From contig JAGYJE010000009.1 in NCBI GenBank assembly GCA_018402305.1, forward strand, positions 1 through 64,000: DNA of 64,000 bases, given 5' to 3'. Below, piece by piece: positions 33,589 through 41,828 of the stretch; position 1 is the first letter of the stretch, and every line of letters begins with the position of its first letter. This stretch comes from Puniceicoccaceae bacterium (GTDB lineage Bacteria > Verrucomicrobiota > Verrucomicrobiia > Opitutales > Coraliomargaritaceae). Under the pieces are notes generated by a model that saw only the letters and a program-made list of their open reading frames with translations, was not told where the DNA came from and ran no database searches. The translations under genes and the position numbers were made by a program.

Positions 33589-34770
33589 ATGATTGTTAAG
33601 CCACGCATTCGAGGATTTGTCTGTATCACCGCGCATCCGAAAGGCTGCGAAGCCAAAGTGGGGAAGGAGATCGCTGTCGCCCAAGCCGCCAAAAAAGACG
33701 GTGGTCCAAAGAAGGTTCTCGTTATCGGTAGTTCGACGGGATATGGGCTGTCGTCGCGGATCGTTTCGGCTTTCAGTCACGATGCCGCCACCTTGGGCGT
33801 CTTCTTCGAGCGGCCCTCCCAGAATGGCAAGCCGGCCAGTGCGGGCTGGTATAACTCCGTCGCCTTTGAGAAAGCAGCGCACGAGGCGGGGCTCTACGCC
33901 AAAAGTATCAATGGCGATGCGTTTTCAGATGAAATCAAAAACCGGGCGATTGAGACGATCAAGGCAGACCTTGGTCAGGTTGACCTGGTCGTTTACAGTT
34001 TGGCATCACCCCGCCGGACGGACCCGAAAACCGGCGAAACGCATCGCTCGGTTTTGAAGCCAATCGGCCAGAACTTTACCAATCGCAGCCTCGACACGGA
34101 TAAGGATGCGGTCTGCGAGGTTTCGATTGATCCGGCCAGTGAAGAAGAGATCACCGATACGGTAAAGGTCATGGGCGGGGAAGATTGGGAACTTTGGATG
34201 GATGCGCTCGACCAAGCCGGTGTGCTGGCACCAGGCGCCAAGAGCGTGGCTTATTCGTATATCGGCCCGGAGTTGACGTGGCCGGTCTACACAAATGGAA
34301 CGATCGGGCAGGCAAAGAAAGACGTGGAGCGCGCCGCTGCGGCTATCTCGGAAAAGCATGATTGCCAAGCGCTCGTCGCCATCAATAAGGCAGTGGTCAC
34401 CCAGGCCAGCTCGGCAATTCCTGTGGTGCCGCTTTACATTTCGATTCTCTTCAAGGTAATGAAGGCCCGTGGGACGCATGAGGATTGCATCGAACAGATG
34501 GTGCGCCTTTTTAACAAGCGCCTCTACGGTGACGACGCCCAACTGGATAGCGAAGGCCGCATACGCGTGGATGATTGGGAGATGGAGGCGGACGTGCAAC
34601 AGGCGGTTGCCGCCATCTGGCCGGAAATCAGCAGTGAGACGCTTCTTGAAAAATCCGATTACATTGGCTACCAGGAAAACTTTTTGACGCTTTTCGGCTT
34701 TGGCCTGGAGGGGGTCGATTATGGGGAAGACGTCGATGTCGAGCTGGATCTGCCGAGCGCGGGTTTTTGA
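33589..34770 (+). CDS. fabV: Enoyl-ACP (trans-2-enoyl-CoA) reductase FabV
   Basis: A 393-aa protein starting MIVKPRIRGFVCITAHPKGCE, the typical FabV N-terminus. NAD(H) binding is at VLVIGSSTGYGLSSRI. The catalytic Y-X8-K motif is YTNGTIGQAK, and LASPRRTDPKTGE follows the family. FabV catalyses the last reduction in fatty acid elongation and is the triclosan-resistant alternative to FabI. Length matches the family (about 390-400 aa). It lies 80 bp downstream of ugd. Confidence 0.95.
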   Translation: MIVKPRIRGFVCITAHPKGCEAKVGKEIAVAQAAKKDGGPKKVLVIGSSTGYGLSSRIVSAFSHDAATLGVFFERPSQNGKPASAGWYNSVAFEKAAHEAGLYAKSINGDAFSDEIKNRAIETIKADLGQVDLVVYSLASPRRTDPKTGETHRSVLKPIGQNFTNRSLDTDKDAVCEVSIDPASEEEITDTVKVMGGEDWELWMDALDQAGVLAPGAKSVAYSYIGPELTWPVYTNGTIGQAKKDVERAAAAISEKHDCQALVAINKAVVTQASSAIPVVPLYISILFKVMKARGTHEDCIEQMVRLFNKRLYGDDAQLDSEGRIRVDDWEMEADVQQAVAAIWPEISSETLLEKSDYIGYQENFLTLFGFGLEGVDYGEDVDVELDLPSAGF

Positions 34771-34779
34771 TTTTGCCGC

Positions 34780-35769
34780 ATGCCGAAGAAGAAAACAAAG
34801 CCAGTCGAGGACGAGGGTCCGAAAAAGAAGACGCTGTATACCATCAAGCTCGACGACGAGAAGATGGATCAGCTGGCAGACCGCCTGGAAGCGGATACCT
34901 CCGGGTTGTGGGCTCCGTATGATGTGGCCTACACGCTCTTTGCCTTTAAGGGAGAGAGGGTAAATGTCGTCGGCTACCAGAGTGGGAAGCTGGTCGTCTC
35001 GGGCAAGAACACGGAAGACTTTGTGCGCGATATACTCGAGGCGGAGATCACTGGGGAGCCCCGGCTTGGCTATGATGCTGTGCATAACCCCGAGTGGTTT
35101 ACGCTGCACGCTGGTTGTGATGAGAGCGGTAAGGGTGATCTTTTTGGCCCGCTTGTTACGGCCTGCGTCATCGCCGATGGCGATATGGTGCGGCAGTGGA
35201 TCGAAATGGGTGTGGCGGATAGTAAGAAGCTGACCGACGGAAGCATCCTCAAGCTCGACAAGGAGATTCGGAAGACGAAGGGCGTGGTTATTCAGACGGC
35301 CTTCGCCCGGATGCCGAAATACAACGAGCTGTATAAGAAATTCGGTAGCAACCTGAACAAACTGCTTGCCTGGTATCATGGCAAGTCGCTCAATCAGGCC
35401 CTGGACGAGCGCCCCGCGCCCTGGGGCTTGCTGGACCAGTTTACCAAGCAGAAACTGGTCGATGCGTATGTGAAGGACCGAAAAGATTTCAAATTGATCA
35501 GCCGGACCAAGGCGGAATCTGACCCGGTGGTGGCCGCGGCTTCCATCATCGCGCGGGCCGTCTACGTAAGGGAAATGAAGCGACTTTCGGATGAAGTGGG
35601 TGAGCCGCTGGTCAAGGGAGCCAGCGGGCGGGTGCTGGCCCAAGCCAAAAAAATCGTTAACGAGAAAGGAGCCAGCGCGCTCCAGGGCTTTGCTAAAATG
35701 CACTTTAAGACCGCTTATGAGGCCCAGGGCCTGGAGCCCCCGGCCAAACCAAGCTGGTATAAGTATTGA
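34780..35769 (+). CDS. rnhC: Ribonuclease HIII
   Basis: A 329-aa protein. A basic N-terminus leads to a TBP-like substrate-binding domain (about residues 20-95, YTIKLDDEKMDQLADRLEA ... VVGYQSGKLVVSGK). The RNase H domain follows with GCDESGKGDLFGPLV (Asp, Glu), VADSKKLTD (Asp) and ESDPVVAAASIIARAVYVREM. The extra N-terminal domain separates HIII from HII. It degrades RNA in RNA-DNA hybrids. It is 10 bp after fabV and 10 bp before rnhB. Confidence 0.93.
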   Translation: MPKKKTKPVEDEGPKKKTLYTIKLDDEKMDQLADRLEADTSGLWAPYDVAYTLFAFKGERVNVVGYQSGKLVVSGKNTEDFVRDILEAEITGEPRLGYDAVHNPEWFTLHAGCDESGKGDLFGPLVTACVIADGDMVRQWIEMGVADSKKLTDGSILKLDKEIRKTKGVVIQTAFARMPKYNELYKKFGSNLNKLLAWYHGKSLNQALDERPAPWGLLDQFTKQKLVDAYVKDRKDFKLISRTKAESDPVVAAASIIARAVYVREMKRLSDEVGEPLVKGASGRVLAQAKKIVNEKGASALQGFAKMHFKTAYEAQGLEPPAKPSWYKY

Positions 35770-35779
35770 GGCGCATCAA

Positions 35780-36502
35780 ATGCCGGACCCAAGGAGCGAG
35801 CTGATGAATGCGCTGCAAGCACACGATCACCAACGCTTGGCGACGTCTCATACCCTTATCGGAATCGACGAGGCGGGGCGTGGCTGCCTCGCTGGTCCAG
35901 TGGTTGCCGGGGCCTGTCTGCTCGGGCGGGATCTTTTGAATAGCGCGGAGGGGCTTCGGGAATGTGCCTGCATTAAGGATTCCAAACAGCTCTCTGCCGC
36001 TAACCGGGAGGCCCAGTTTGCGGTGTTGAAGGATTTAAAGGGACGGGGCCTGATCGACTTTGCCGTGGCCATGGCCTCGGTGGATGAGATTGCAGAGCAC
36101 AACATCCTAGGCGCGACGCGACTGGCCATGCAGCGGGCAGTCGAAGCGCTTGCCTCGGGCGCTTCGGGCTGGTCTTTGCCGGACGCCGTCGCCAGCGAGC
36201 CGCTCTTTCGGCAGACCAATGAGGTCCAAATTTTGGTGGATGGCCGCCCGCTGAAACCCTTCCCGTATGCGCATGAGGGGTTGGTGCAGGGGGATGGCCG
36301 CTCGCTTTGCATCGCCATGGCAAGTATCGCCGCGAAAGTGACGAGGGATCGGGAAATGCGGCGGTTGGCGGCCATATACGGACAATACGGTTTCGATCAG
36401 CACAAAGGCTACGGAACCGCCGCCCATCGCACTGCGCTCCGCGAGCATGGGCCTTGTCCGATCCACCGGGAGCTATTTTTGCGCAAGCTCTTATTGCCAT
36501 AA
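35780..36502 (+). CDS. rnhB: Ribonuclease HII
   Basis: A 240-aa protein from the ATG at 35780. GIDEAGRGCLAGPVVAGACLL carries the catalytic Asp-Glu and the GRG motif that recognises the RNA-DNA junction; CIKDSKQLSAANR and ASIAAKVTRDREMRRL supply further active-site residues; KGYGTAAHRTALREHGPCPIHR is the family C-terminus. It removes single ribonucleotides from DNA. It follows rnhC directly. Confidence 0.93.
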   Translation: MPDPRSELMNALQAHDHQRLATSHTLIGIDEAGRGCLAGPVVAGACLLGRDLLNSAEGLRECACIKDSKQLSAANREAQFAVLKDLKGRGLIDFAVAMASVDEIAEHNILGATRLAMQRAVEALASGASGWSLPDAVASEPLFRQTNEVQILVDGRPLKPFPYAHEGLVQGDGRSLCIAMASIAAKVTRDREMRRLAAIYGQYGFDQHKGYGTAAHRTALREHGPCPIHRELFLRKLLLP

Positions 36503-36560
36503 ATTTGCACTTGTGCTCTGAATGAGTGAGCGGCATTCGTCGACATTGGTCATTTGAGTT

Positions 36561-37451
36561 ATGCGTCTTTTATCATCAACTGTTTTGGTTTTCTCTTCCT
36601 TTCTGGGATTTTCCGGCTGCACGCCGCAATCGCCAGAGGGCGAGGGTTTGCAGGTTTGGGTGAGCATCCAACCGCAAAAGCACTTTGTCGAGGCGGTTGC
36701 GGGAGACCATGCGCAGGTCTCCGTCATGGTGCGCTCCGGGCAAAGTCCGGAAACGTATTCGCCCAGCGTGCCGCAGATGGCGCAATTGGCCCAGGCCGAT
36801 ATTTACTTCGGAATCGGGATGCCCCTGGAGCGGCGTATCCTTGAGCGCATTGAGCGTTCGATGCCGCAGCTTTCCTATGTGCAAACCGCTGAAATAATCG
36901 AGCATGCGCATGGGGATCACAACGGGCACGATCATGGCAAAGCGGATGGCTGCGCTTTTGGTGATGAAGATCCCCATGTTTGGATGGATCCGGTCTGGAT
37001 GCTCGGGTTTGTTGATCAGGTGACTGCGGCGCTGAGTCGAGCTCGACCTGATTTGGCTGGGCACTTTGGGGAGAATGCGGCCGCCTTAAAGCGAAATTTA
37101 CGAGATCTGGATTCGGCACTGAGGGAGCAACTGGCCCCTCACAACGGGCGTGCTTTCTATATAAACCACCCGTCGCTGGGCCATTTCGCACACCGCTATG
37201 GCCTGGTCCAGCGATCCATCGAGCAGGGGGGGAGCGCCCCCTCGGCACGGCAAGTCGCTGAGCTCGTTGAAGCAGCGCGCGCTGACAAAGTAGGCGCGGT
37301 TTTTTCGCAGCCTGAATTTGGGCGCAGCCGTGCCGATGTATTGGCTCGGGCGCTGGATGTGGAGGTCATGGTAGTTGATGTTTTGAGTGCGGATTATTTC
37401 ATTAACATGATCGAAATCGCGAACCGTTTAGAGGAAAGTTTCATGAAATGA
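36561..37451 (+). CDS. znuA: Zinc ABC transporter, substrate-binding lipoprotein
   Basis: A 296-aa cluster A-I solute-binding protein. The lipobox LGFSGC places it on the membrane. VSIQPQKHFVEAVAGDHAQVSVMVRSGQSPETYSP is the family start. Metal ligands of the later sites are seen in DPHVWMDP and NHPSLGHFAHRYGL, and a His-rich loop (HAHGDHNGHDHG) precedes the second. The residue usually His in the first site (PHxY motif) is Glu here (SPETYSP). It overlaps znuC by 4 bp. Metal is most likely zinc; manganese cannot be excluded. Confidence 0.88.
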   Translation: MRLLSSTVLVFSSFLGFSGCTPQSPEGEGLQVWVSIQPQKHFVEAVAGDHAQVSVMVRSGQSPETYSPSVPQMAQLAQADIYFGIGMPLERRILERIERSMPQLSYVQTAEIIEHAHGDHNGHDHGKADGCAFGDEDPHVWMDPVWMLGFVDQVTAALSRARPDLAGHFGENAAALKRNLRDLDSALREQLAPHNGRAFYINHPSLGHFAHRYGLVQRSIEQGGSAPSARQVAELVEAARADKVGAVFSQPEFGRSRADVLARALDVEVMVVDVLSADYFINMIEIANRLEESFMK

Positions 37452-38248
37452 AGCGTAGCGAGACCAGTCAGGAAAGTTCCACGGAATCCAGGGGGCAGCC
37501 GGTCGTTTGTTTTGATGGAGTATCCTTCCGCTACGGCCGCCATTTGGTCCTCGAAGATGCGGATTTCGATATCTTCGAGGGCGAGTCGATCTGCGTGGTC
37601 GGTCCGAATGGTGGGGGGAAATCAACGCTCTTGAAGCTCATGCTGGGCTTGCTCGACCCGGACGAGGGTCAAGTCAGCATTTTTGGTGAGCCTCCACGAA
37701 AGGGGCGTCGCCTCGTTGGATACGTGCCCCAACAAATTGAATTTGATCCGCTCTTTCCGGTGACGGCTCTGGATGTGGTTTTGATGGGACGACTGAGGCG
37801 GGGCAATTTGGGCTTTGTCAGTAAATCGGACCGAGCGGCTGCGATGGATTCCTTGGCGCAGATGGGCCTGGGGGATCAGGCGAAGCAGGCCTTTGCCAGT
37901 CTTTCCGGTGGGCAGCGCCAGGGGGTATTGATTGCCCGCGCGCTCGTGGCCAATGCCAAATTACTCCTACTCGATGAACCCATGGCCCATGTGGACGTCG
38001 CTGCCGAGGGGCGATTACTGGAAAGGCTCTCCGAGCTGGATGCCGGGTTGACTCTGATAACGGTGTCGCATGATTTGGCTTTTGTTTCACGCTCCGTGCC
38101 GAAGGTGATCTGCGTAAACCGCTGTGTTCACCTGCATCCGACCGCTCAGCTGACCGAGTCGCGTATTCGCGAACTCTATGGGCACGACGTGCGGATGGTG
38201 CAGCATGCTCACGAACACCTTGATAGTCACGGAGGGCACCATCACTGA
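37448..38248 (+). CDS. znuC: Zinc ABC transporter, ATP-binding protein
   Basis: A 266-aa protein with Walker A VVGPNGGGKSTLLKLML, Q-loop GYVPQQIEF, signature SLSGGQRQGVLIARAL, Walker B LLLLDEPMAHVD and H-loop TVSHDLAFVS. The C-terminus is His rich (HAHEHLDSHGGHHH), as seen in some metal transporter ATPases. It overlaps znuA at the 5' end by 4 bp and znuB by 44 bp. Confidence 0.92.
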   Translation: MKRSETSQESSTESRGQPVVCFDGVSFRYGRHLVLEDADFDIFEGESICVVGPNGGGKSTLLKLMLGLLDPDEGQVSIFGEPPRKGRRLVGYVPQQIEFDPLFPVTALDVVLMGRLRRGNLGFVSKSDRAAAMDSLAQMGLGDQAKQAFASLSGGQRQGVLIARALVANAKLLLLDEPMAHVDVAAEGRLLERLSELDAGLTLITVSHDLAFVSRSVPKVICVNRCVHLHPTAQLTESRIRELYGHDVRMVQHAHEHLDSHGGHHH

Positions 38249-39083
38249 TTTCTGGCAGGCACTGTTCCATCCCGACCTGGGTTTCTTGCGTAATGCGCTG
38301 TTGCTCGGTCTGGTTGGAAGTATTCCGCTTGGAGCGGTCGGCACCTTCGTGGTGGCCCGTCGCATCAGCTACTTGGCCGCGGCGATTGCACACTCTGTCC
38401 TGGGCGGTATCGGAGGCGCGCTCTATGCGCAACAAGTCTGGGGTTGGACATGGCTGCACCCGATGTTTGGGGCCCTCTTGGCGGCGCTCGTTTCGGCCTC
38501 GATTATTGGACTGGTCTCATTGAGGAGCCAACAGCGGGAGGATGCCGTGATTGGGGCCATCTGGGTGAGCGGTATGGCGATAGGTCTTATTTTTATGGCG
38601 AAGACACCTGGCTATGTCGACGGGATGGCCTATTTGTTTGGAGATATTCTTCTCGTCACACGATCCGATTTGTGGATCGCTTCGGCAGTGGCCGTTTTCA
38701 TAGTTGCGGTGCTATTGATTTGGCACCGGCAGATTGTTGCCGTCTGTTTTGACTCAGAGTTCGCCGCGATTCGGGGCGTTCGGGTTGAAGCGATTTACCT
38801 GCTTCTTCTCCTCTTGACTGCCTTGACAATTGTCATGCTGGTCTCGCTGGTCGGCATCGTTCTCGTCATCGCCTTGCTCACCTTGCCGCCGGCGATTGCC
38901 GCGCTGCGCGCCCGCAGCCTCGCCCAAATGCTGGGTAGCGCCGTTTTGCTGACAGCAGGTTTTATCGTTTTTGGTCTATGGGCCAGCTACTCGCTCAATC
39001 TGCCAACAGGCCCCAGCATCATCCTGCTTGCCGCCATGGTCTACCTTCTGGCGAGCATGAGGCAGCGCTTTCTGAAGGATTGA
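38205..39083 (+). CDS. znuB: Zinc ABC transporter, permease
   Basis: The ATG at 38205 (MLTNTLIVTEGTITDFWQAL) gives 292 residues and overlaps the end of znuC by 44 bp. About eight membrane helices are seen, for example LRNALLLGLVGSIPLGAVGTFVVARRISYLAAAIAHSVLGG (the conserved ABC-3 AHS motif), GLVSLRSQQREDAVIGAIW, LLLLLLTALTIVMLVSLVGIVLVIALLTLPPAIA. It is an ABC-3 family metal permease acting with ZnuA and ZnuC. It converges with the AsmA-like gene, with only 2 bp between the stops. Confidence 0.92.
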   Translation: MLTNTLIVTEGTITDFWQALFHPDLGFLRNALLLGLVGSIPLGAVGTFVVARRISYLAAAIAHSVLGGIGGALYAQQVWGWTWLHPMFGALLAALVSASIIGLVSLRSQQREDAVIGAIWVSGMAIGLIFMAKTPGYVDGMAYLFGDILLVTRSDLWIASAVAVFIVAVLLIWHRQIVAVCFDSEFAAIRGVRVEAIYLLLLLLTALTIVMLVSLVGIVLVIALLTLPPAIAALRARSLAQMLGSAVLLTAGFIVFGLWASYSLNLPTGPSIILLAAMVYLLASMRQRFLKD

Positions 39084-39085
39084 TT

Positions 39086-41785
39086 TTAGAGCTTTGGTAT
39101 TAGGTTCCGCGGGTCATAGACTGACCGGAACCGTTGCTTCTGAAGCGTACCAGAGAGCTCAAATTCCAGTAGGTTAGGGATGGGGCGCTTGAGGAGATCA
39201 CCAATTTGCCGGAGCCGTGAATCCGGCTTTCCGGCGTTACCCAGTAGAAAGACACTTACCCGCATGTCGATTGACTGGTCGCGGATATTTAACGACCCAG
39301 GCGCCTTGATTTGAGTGCGCAAGCCATCGATCTGCAGAGCATCGAATTTCGCAATCTCGTTTCGATACGAAAAGGCACCGCGCATTGAATTTAAATTGAA
39401 GGAAGTGAAATTCAATTCGGTCTTTTGCAATAATTTTGAAAGGGGGCCAAGAAGCTGGATCGTCGCCAGACGATCATTGCGTATCTCAAACTGACCATAC
39501 CCGCGATGGCCCCAGATGTTGTCAGCGGGCCCCTCACCATGCAACCTTAGGTCCATGCGAGGGCTTGTTTTACCTAGATTTAAAACCGTTCCATCAGTCA
39601 TGGCTTTGGGCTTTAGACTTTCCTGTATGTCGCCAAACTGGGGAAGGTTCGACAATGCAAGATTTTGCTCGGCGTCCGTTAATGCAAGCTTGTAGCGGAG
39701 TTGAGCAGGTTGCTCCGGCGGAGTGGTGATATCAATGAGGGCGCTTCCCCGTCCTTTTGCGTAACCAAATTCGATGTCCCTGAGATGCACTGTGTTTGAT
39801 CGGCCATACAGGCCAAAGGCGAGGTGATCGAAGGGGATGTCCAGGTAACTGAGCGGCGCAGGGCAATCCACTTGAAGTGCGAAATGACGCTTACCTTTAT
39901 ATTCAGGATAGGCCGAGTTAAACAGCGATGCCTCCAGGTGGATTTTCGGTAAGGCTTCTGTCTTAAAATTCCCAATGAGCTTTGCGGTAGGCTCCTCGAA
40001 GAGTCGGCTCGCCTCTTGCAACGGCAGCTGTGCCTCAAGGTCGATGGAAACCGAGGCAGGACCCTTGATAGAATCCCTTTTTGAGGCAAAAGCGATCTGG
40101 CCCCGCGCCCAACCCCTTCCGATGGATGCCTCGAGGTTGTGTAGTTCGGTATAGAGACCGCCGCCACGAACGATGAGAGAGGCCTGATCAAGCCACACGC
40201 CACGGTAGGCGATGTTCTGAGCTTTCGCGTGACCGAAGTAAAGATCTGCCACTTTTTCCTTGGTATTGCCATAAATTGTAAAGTCACCGTAACTTTGGCT
40301 GGTTGGCTTGAATTCAAAGTCCTTGAAAATGCCGCCCCACCAGCTGGGGAGGAGTTCATTGTAGTCACTTGGCACGACAGAGCCGACGAGGCTGGCCCGA
40401 TAGTCACCGCTTGTTTCGTCGAGTTCAAATGTCAGGTCGAGCCACTGGTTGTCGCGGTCCATGTGGAGTTGCTCGACGAAGTAGCGACCCTCCGCGTAGC
40501 CACCCCTGGCCTGGAGTTGATCGAAGCAAAGGTCACCGATTTGTAGTTGATCCATGCGCGCGTCAATCTGGGCGTTTCTCAGCTGAAAGCCTTTTGCGAA
40601 TTCAAAACGCAGGTCGTAGTCAGGCAATTTATGAAAATACAATTCAGGCAGCCTATCCAGAATTTTTTTGGGGAAAATCTGGCTGAAATCGAGGTTCCCA
40701 AGTACGTGGATTGAGCCTGACCACGCTTCGGTATCGACCCAGCCATTCAGTTTAACGGCACCTCGAAGCCCAACCGCGGTGCCCGTAAAACCAATTTCCG
40801 GAAATTTCCGGGCGTCCAATTTAAGAACCGGTCCGTCGATCCTCGATTTTGGGAGCAGCAAATGTGATGCTGCCAATCCAAACTGAGGCCATTTGCCGTC
40901 AAGCGCCTGAGCCACTTCCGCTGCGGGAATCTGGAGGGTAACGTCCGAGGCGTTCAAGCTGTAGCCTGGGGCATCGATTTCTGACGCGGAAAGTCGTGCT
41001 TCTTGGGAAGCGTGAAACTCCGTTCCATCCCAAAAAATGGTCCCGTCCAACTGAATATTTCGGGCCTTGATCCCGGGGTGGTTTAAATGAGGACTATTTG
41101 CTCGCAATGAAAGCGTATGGATTCCCTGACCGGATGAGTCCACGTCAAAAAAAATAGTTGGCGTCTCAAAATAATCGATACGGTGTTTTTGCCCAATTAA
41201 GCGGTTTGCTATCGAGTAAAATGCCCCGATGGTTTCATCTGTCGTTGGCGAGCTTGGAGGCCGCTCCAAAGGTTGAGAGCTTGAGCCCCGAAGCCGAATA
41301 TCTTCGTGTAATGCGGCGAAGCGATCTATTCGCCAGCTGGAGCCATCCGATTTTAGACTGAGAGCCATGCGCTCAAGAAGCCGGCTGTGTTGGCCGCCGC
41401 GTGCATAAGTCGATGGAGCGTAGAGCATGCCCTCGGCTAGACTAATCCCGAGAAGCTGTGGTCGCCACTTTCGCCCTACCCATCTAATCGAGGCTTCAGC
41501 GGATCCGGCAGAAAGGATGGTTTGGTTGATTTCGGTTAGCTGTAACTCCAAGTCGGAAAAGAAGACCCCTTGACCATAAAGGCGAACCGCTTGGACCCGA
41601 AGGTCGAACCCTTCAGGCGTTTTATGCGCGATGAGTCGATTGGCCCAGCTGGCAGGGATGGGGACGTAGCCACGGAAAACTAAACAGCCCGCTACGAATG
41701 CCTGGGCAAGGAAAACAAGAACTAGAAGACCGTCTAAAAAAAACTTTAGGAGAACACCGAGCCAAAACTGGTTGGTAGAGGCCAT
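39086..41785 (-). CDS. Large AsmA-like/TamB-like envelope protein
   Basis: An 899-aa protein with one N-terminal membrane helix (LLKFFLDGLLVLVFLAQAFVAGCLVF). The rest is predicted beta-rich repeats typical of AsmA/TamB/DUF3971 bridge-like proteins, ending in an AsmA C-terminal-like region (NSMRGAFSYRNEIAKFDALQIDGLRTQIKAPGSLNIRDQSIDMRVSVFLLG). AsmA-like proteins are thought to span the periplasm and help move phospholipids to the outer membrane. It is the last gene of the minus-strand cluster. Assignment rests on overall pattern. Confidence 0.7.
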   Translation of the reverse strand: MASTNQFWLGVLLKFFLDGLLVLVFLAQAFVAGCLVFRGYVPIPASWANRLIAHKTPEGFDLRVQAVRLYGQGVFFSDLELQLTEINQTILSAGSAEASIRWVGRKWRPQLLGISLAEGMLYAPSTYARGGQHSRLLERMALSLKSDGSSWRIDRFAALHEDIRLRGSSSQPLERPPSSPTTDETIGAFYSIANRLIGQKHRIDYFETPTIFFDVDSSGQGIHTLSLRANSPHLNHPGIKARNIQLDGTIFWDGTEFHASQEARLSASEIDAPGYSLNASDVTLQIPAAEVAQALDGKWPQFGLAASHLLLPKSRIDGPVLKLDARKFPEIGFTGTAVGLRGAVKLNGWVDTEAWSGSIHVLGNLDFSQIFPKKILDRLPELYFHKLPDYDLRFEFAKGFQLRNAQIDARMDQLQIGDLCFDQLQARGGYAEGRYFVEQLHMDRDNQWLDLTFELDETSGDYRASLVGSVVPSDYNELLPSWWGGIFKDFEFKPTSQSYGDFTIYGNTKEKVADLYFGHAKAQNIAYRGVWLDQASLIVRGGGLYTELHNLEASIGRGWARGQIAFASKRDSIKGPASVSIDLEAQLPLQEASRLFEEPTAKLIGNFKTEALPKIHLEASLFNSAYPEYKGKRHFALQVDCPAPLSYLDIPFDHLAFGLYGRSNTVHLRDIEFGYAKGRGSALIDITTPPEQPAQLRYKLALTDAEQNLALSNLPQFGDIQESLKPKAMTDGTVLNLGKTSPRMDLRLHGEGPADNIWGHRGYGQFEIRNDRLATIQLLGPLSKLLQKTELNFTSFNLNSMRGAFSYRNEIAKFDALQIDGLRTQIKAPGSLNIRDQSIDMRVSVFLLGNAGKPDSRLRQIGDLLKRPIPNLLEFELSGTLQKQRFRSVYDPRNLIPKL

Positions 41786-41828
41786 AAATCATCCGGTCAG
41801 TTTGTGCGGGAGCGGGATTTAAGCGCTG

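Noticed and set aside
34006..35703. 565-codon minus-strand open frame
   Set aside because: Antisense to fabV and rnhC, both of which have full catalytic motifs.
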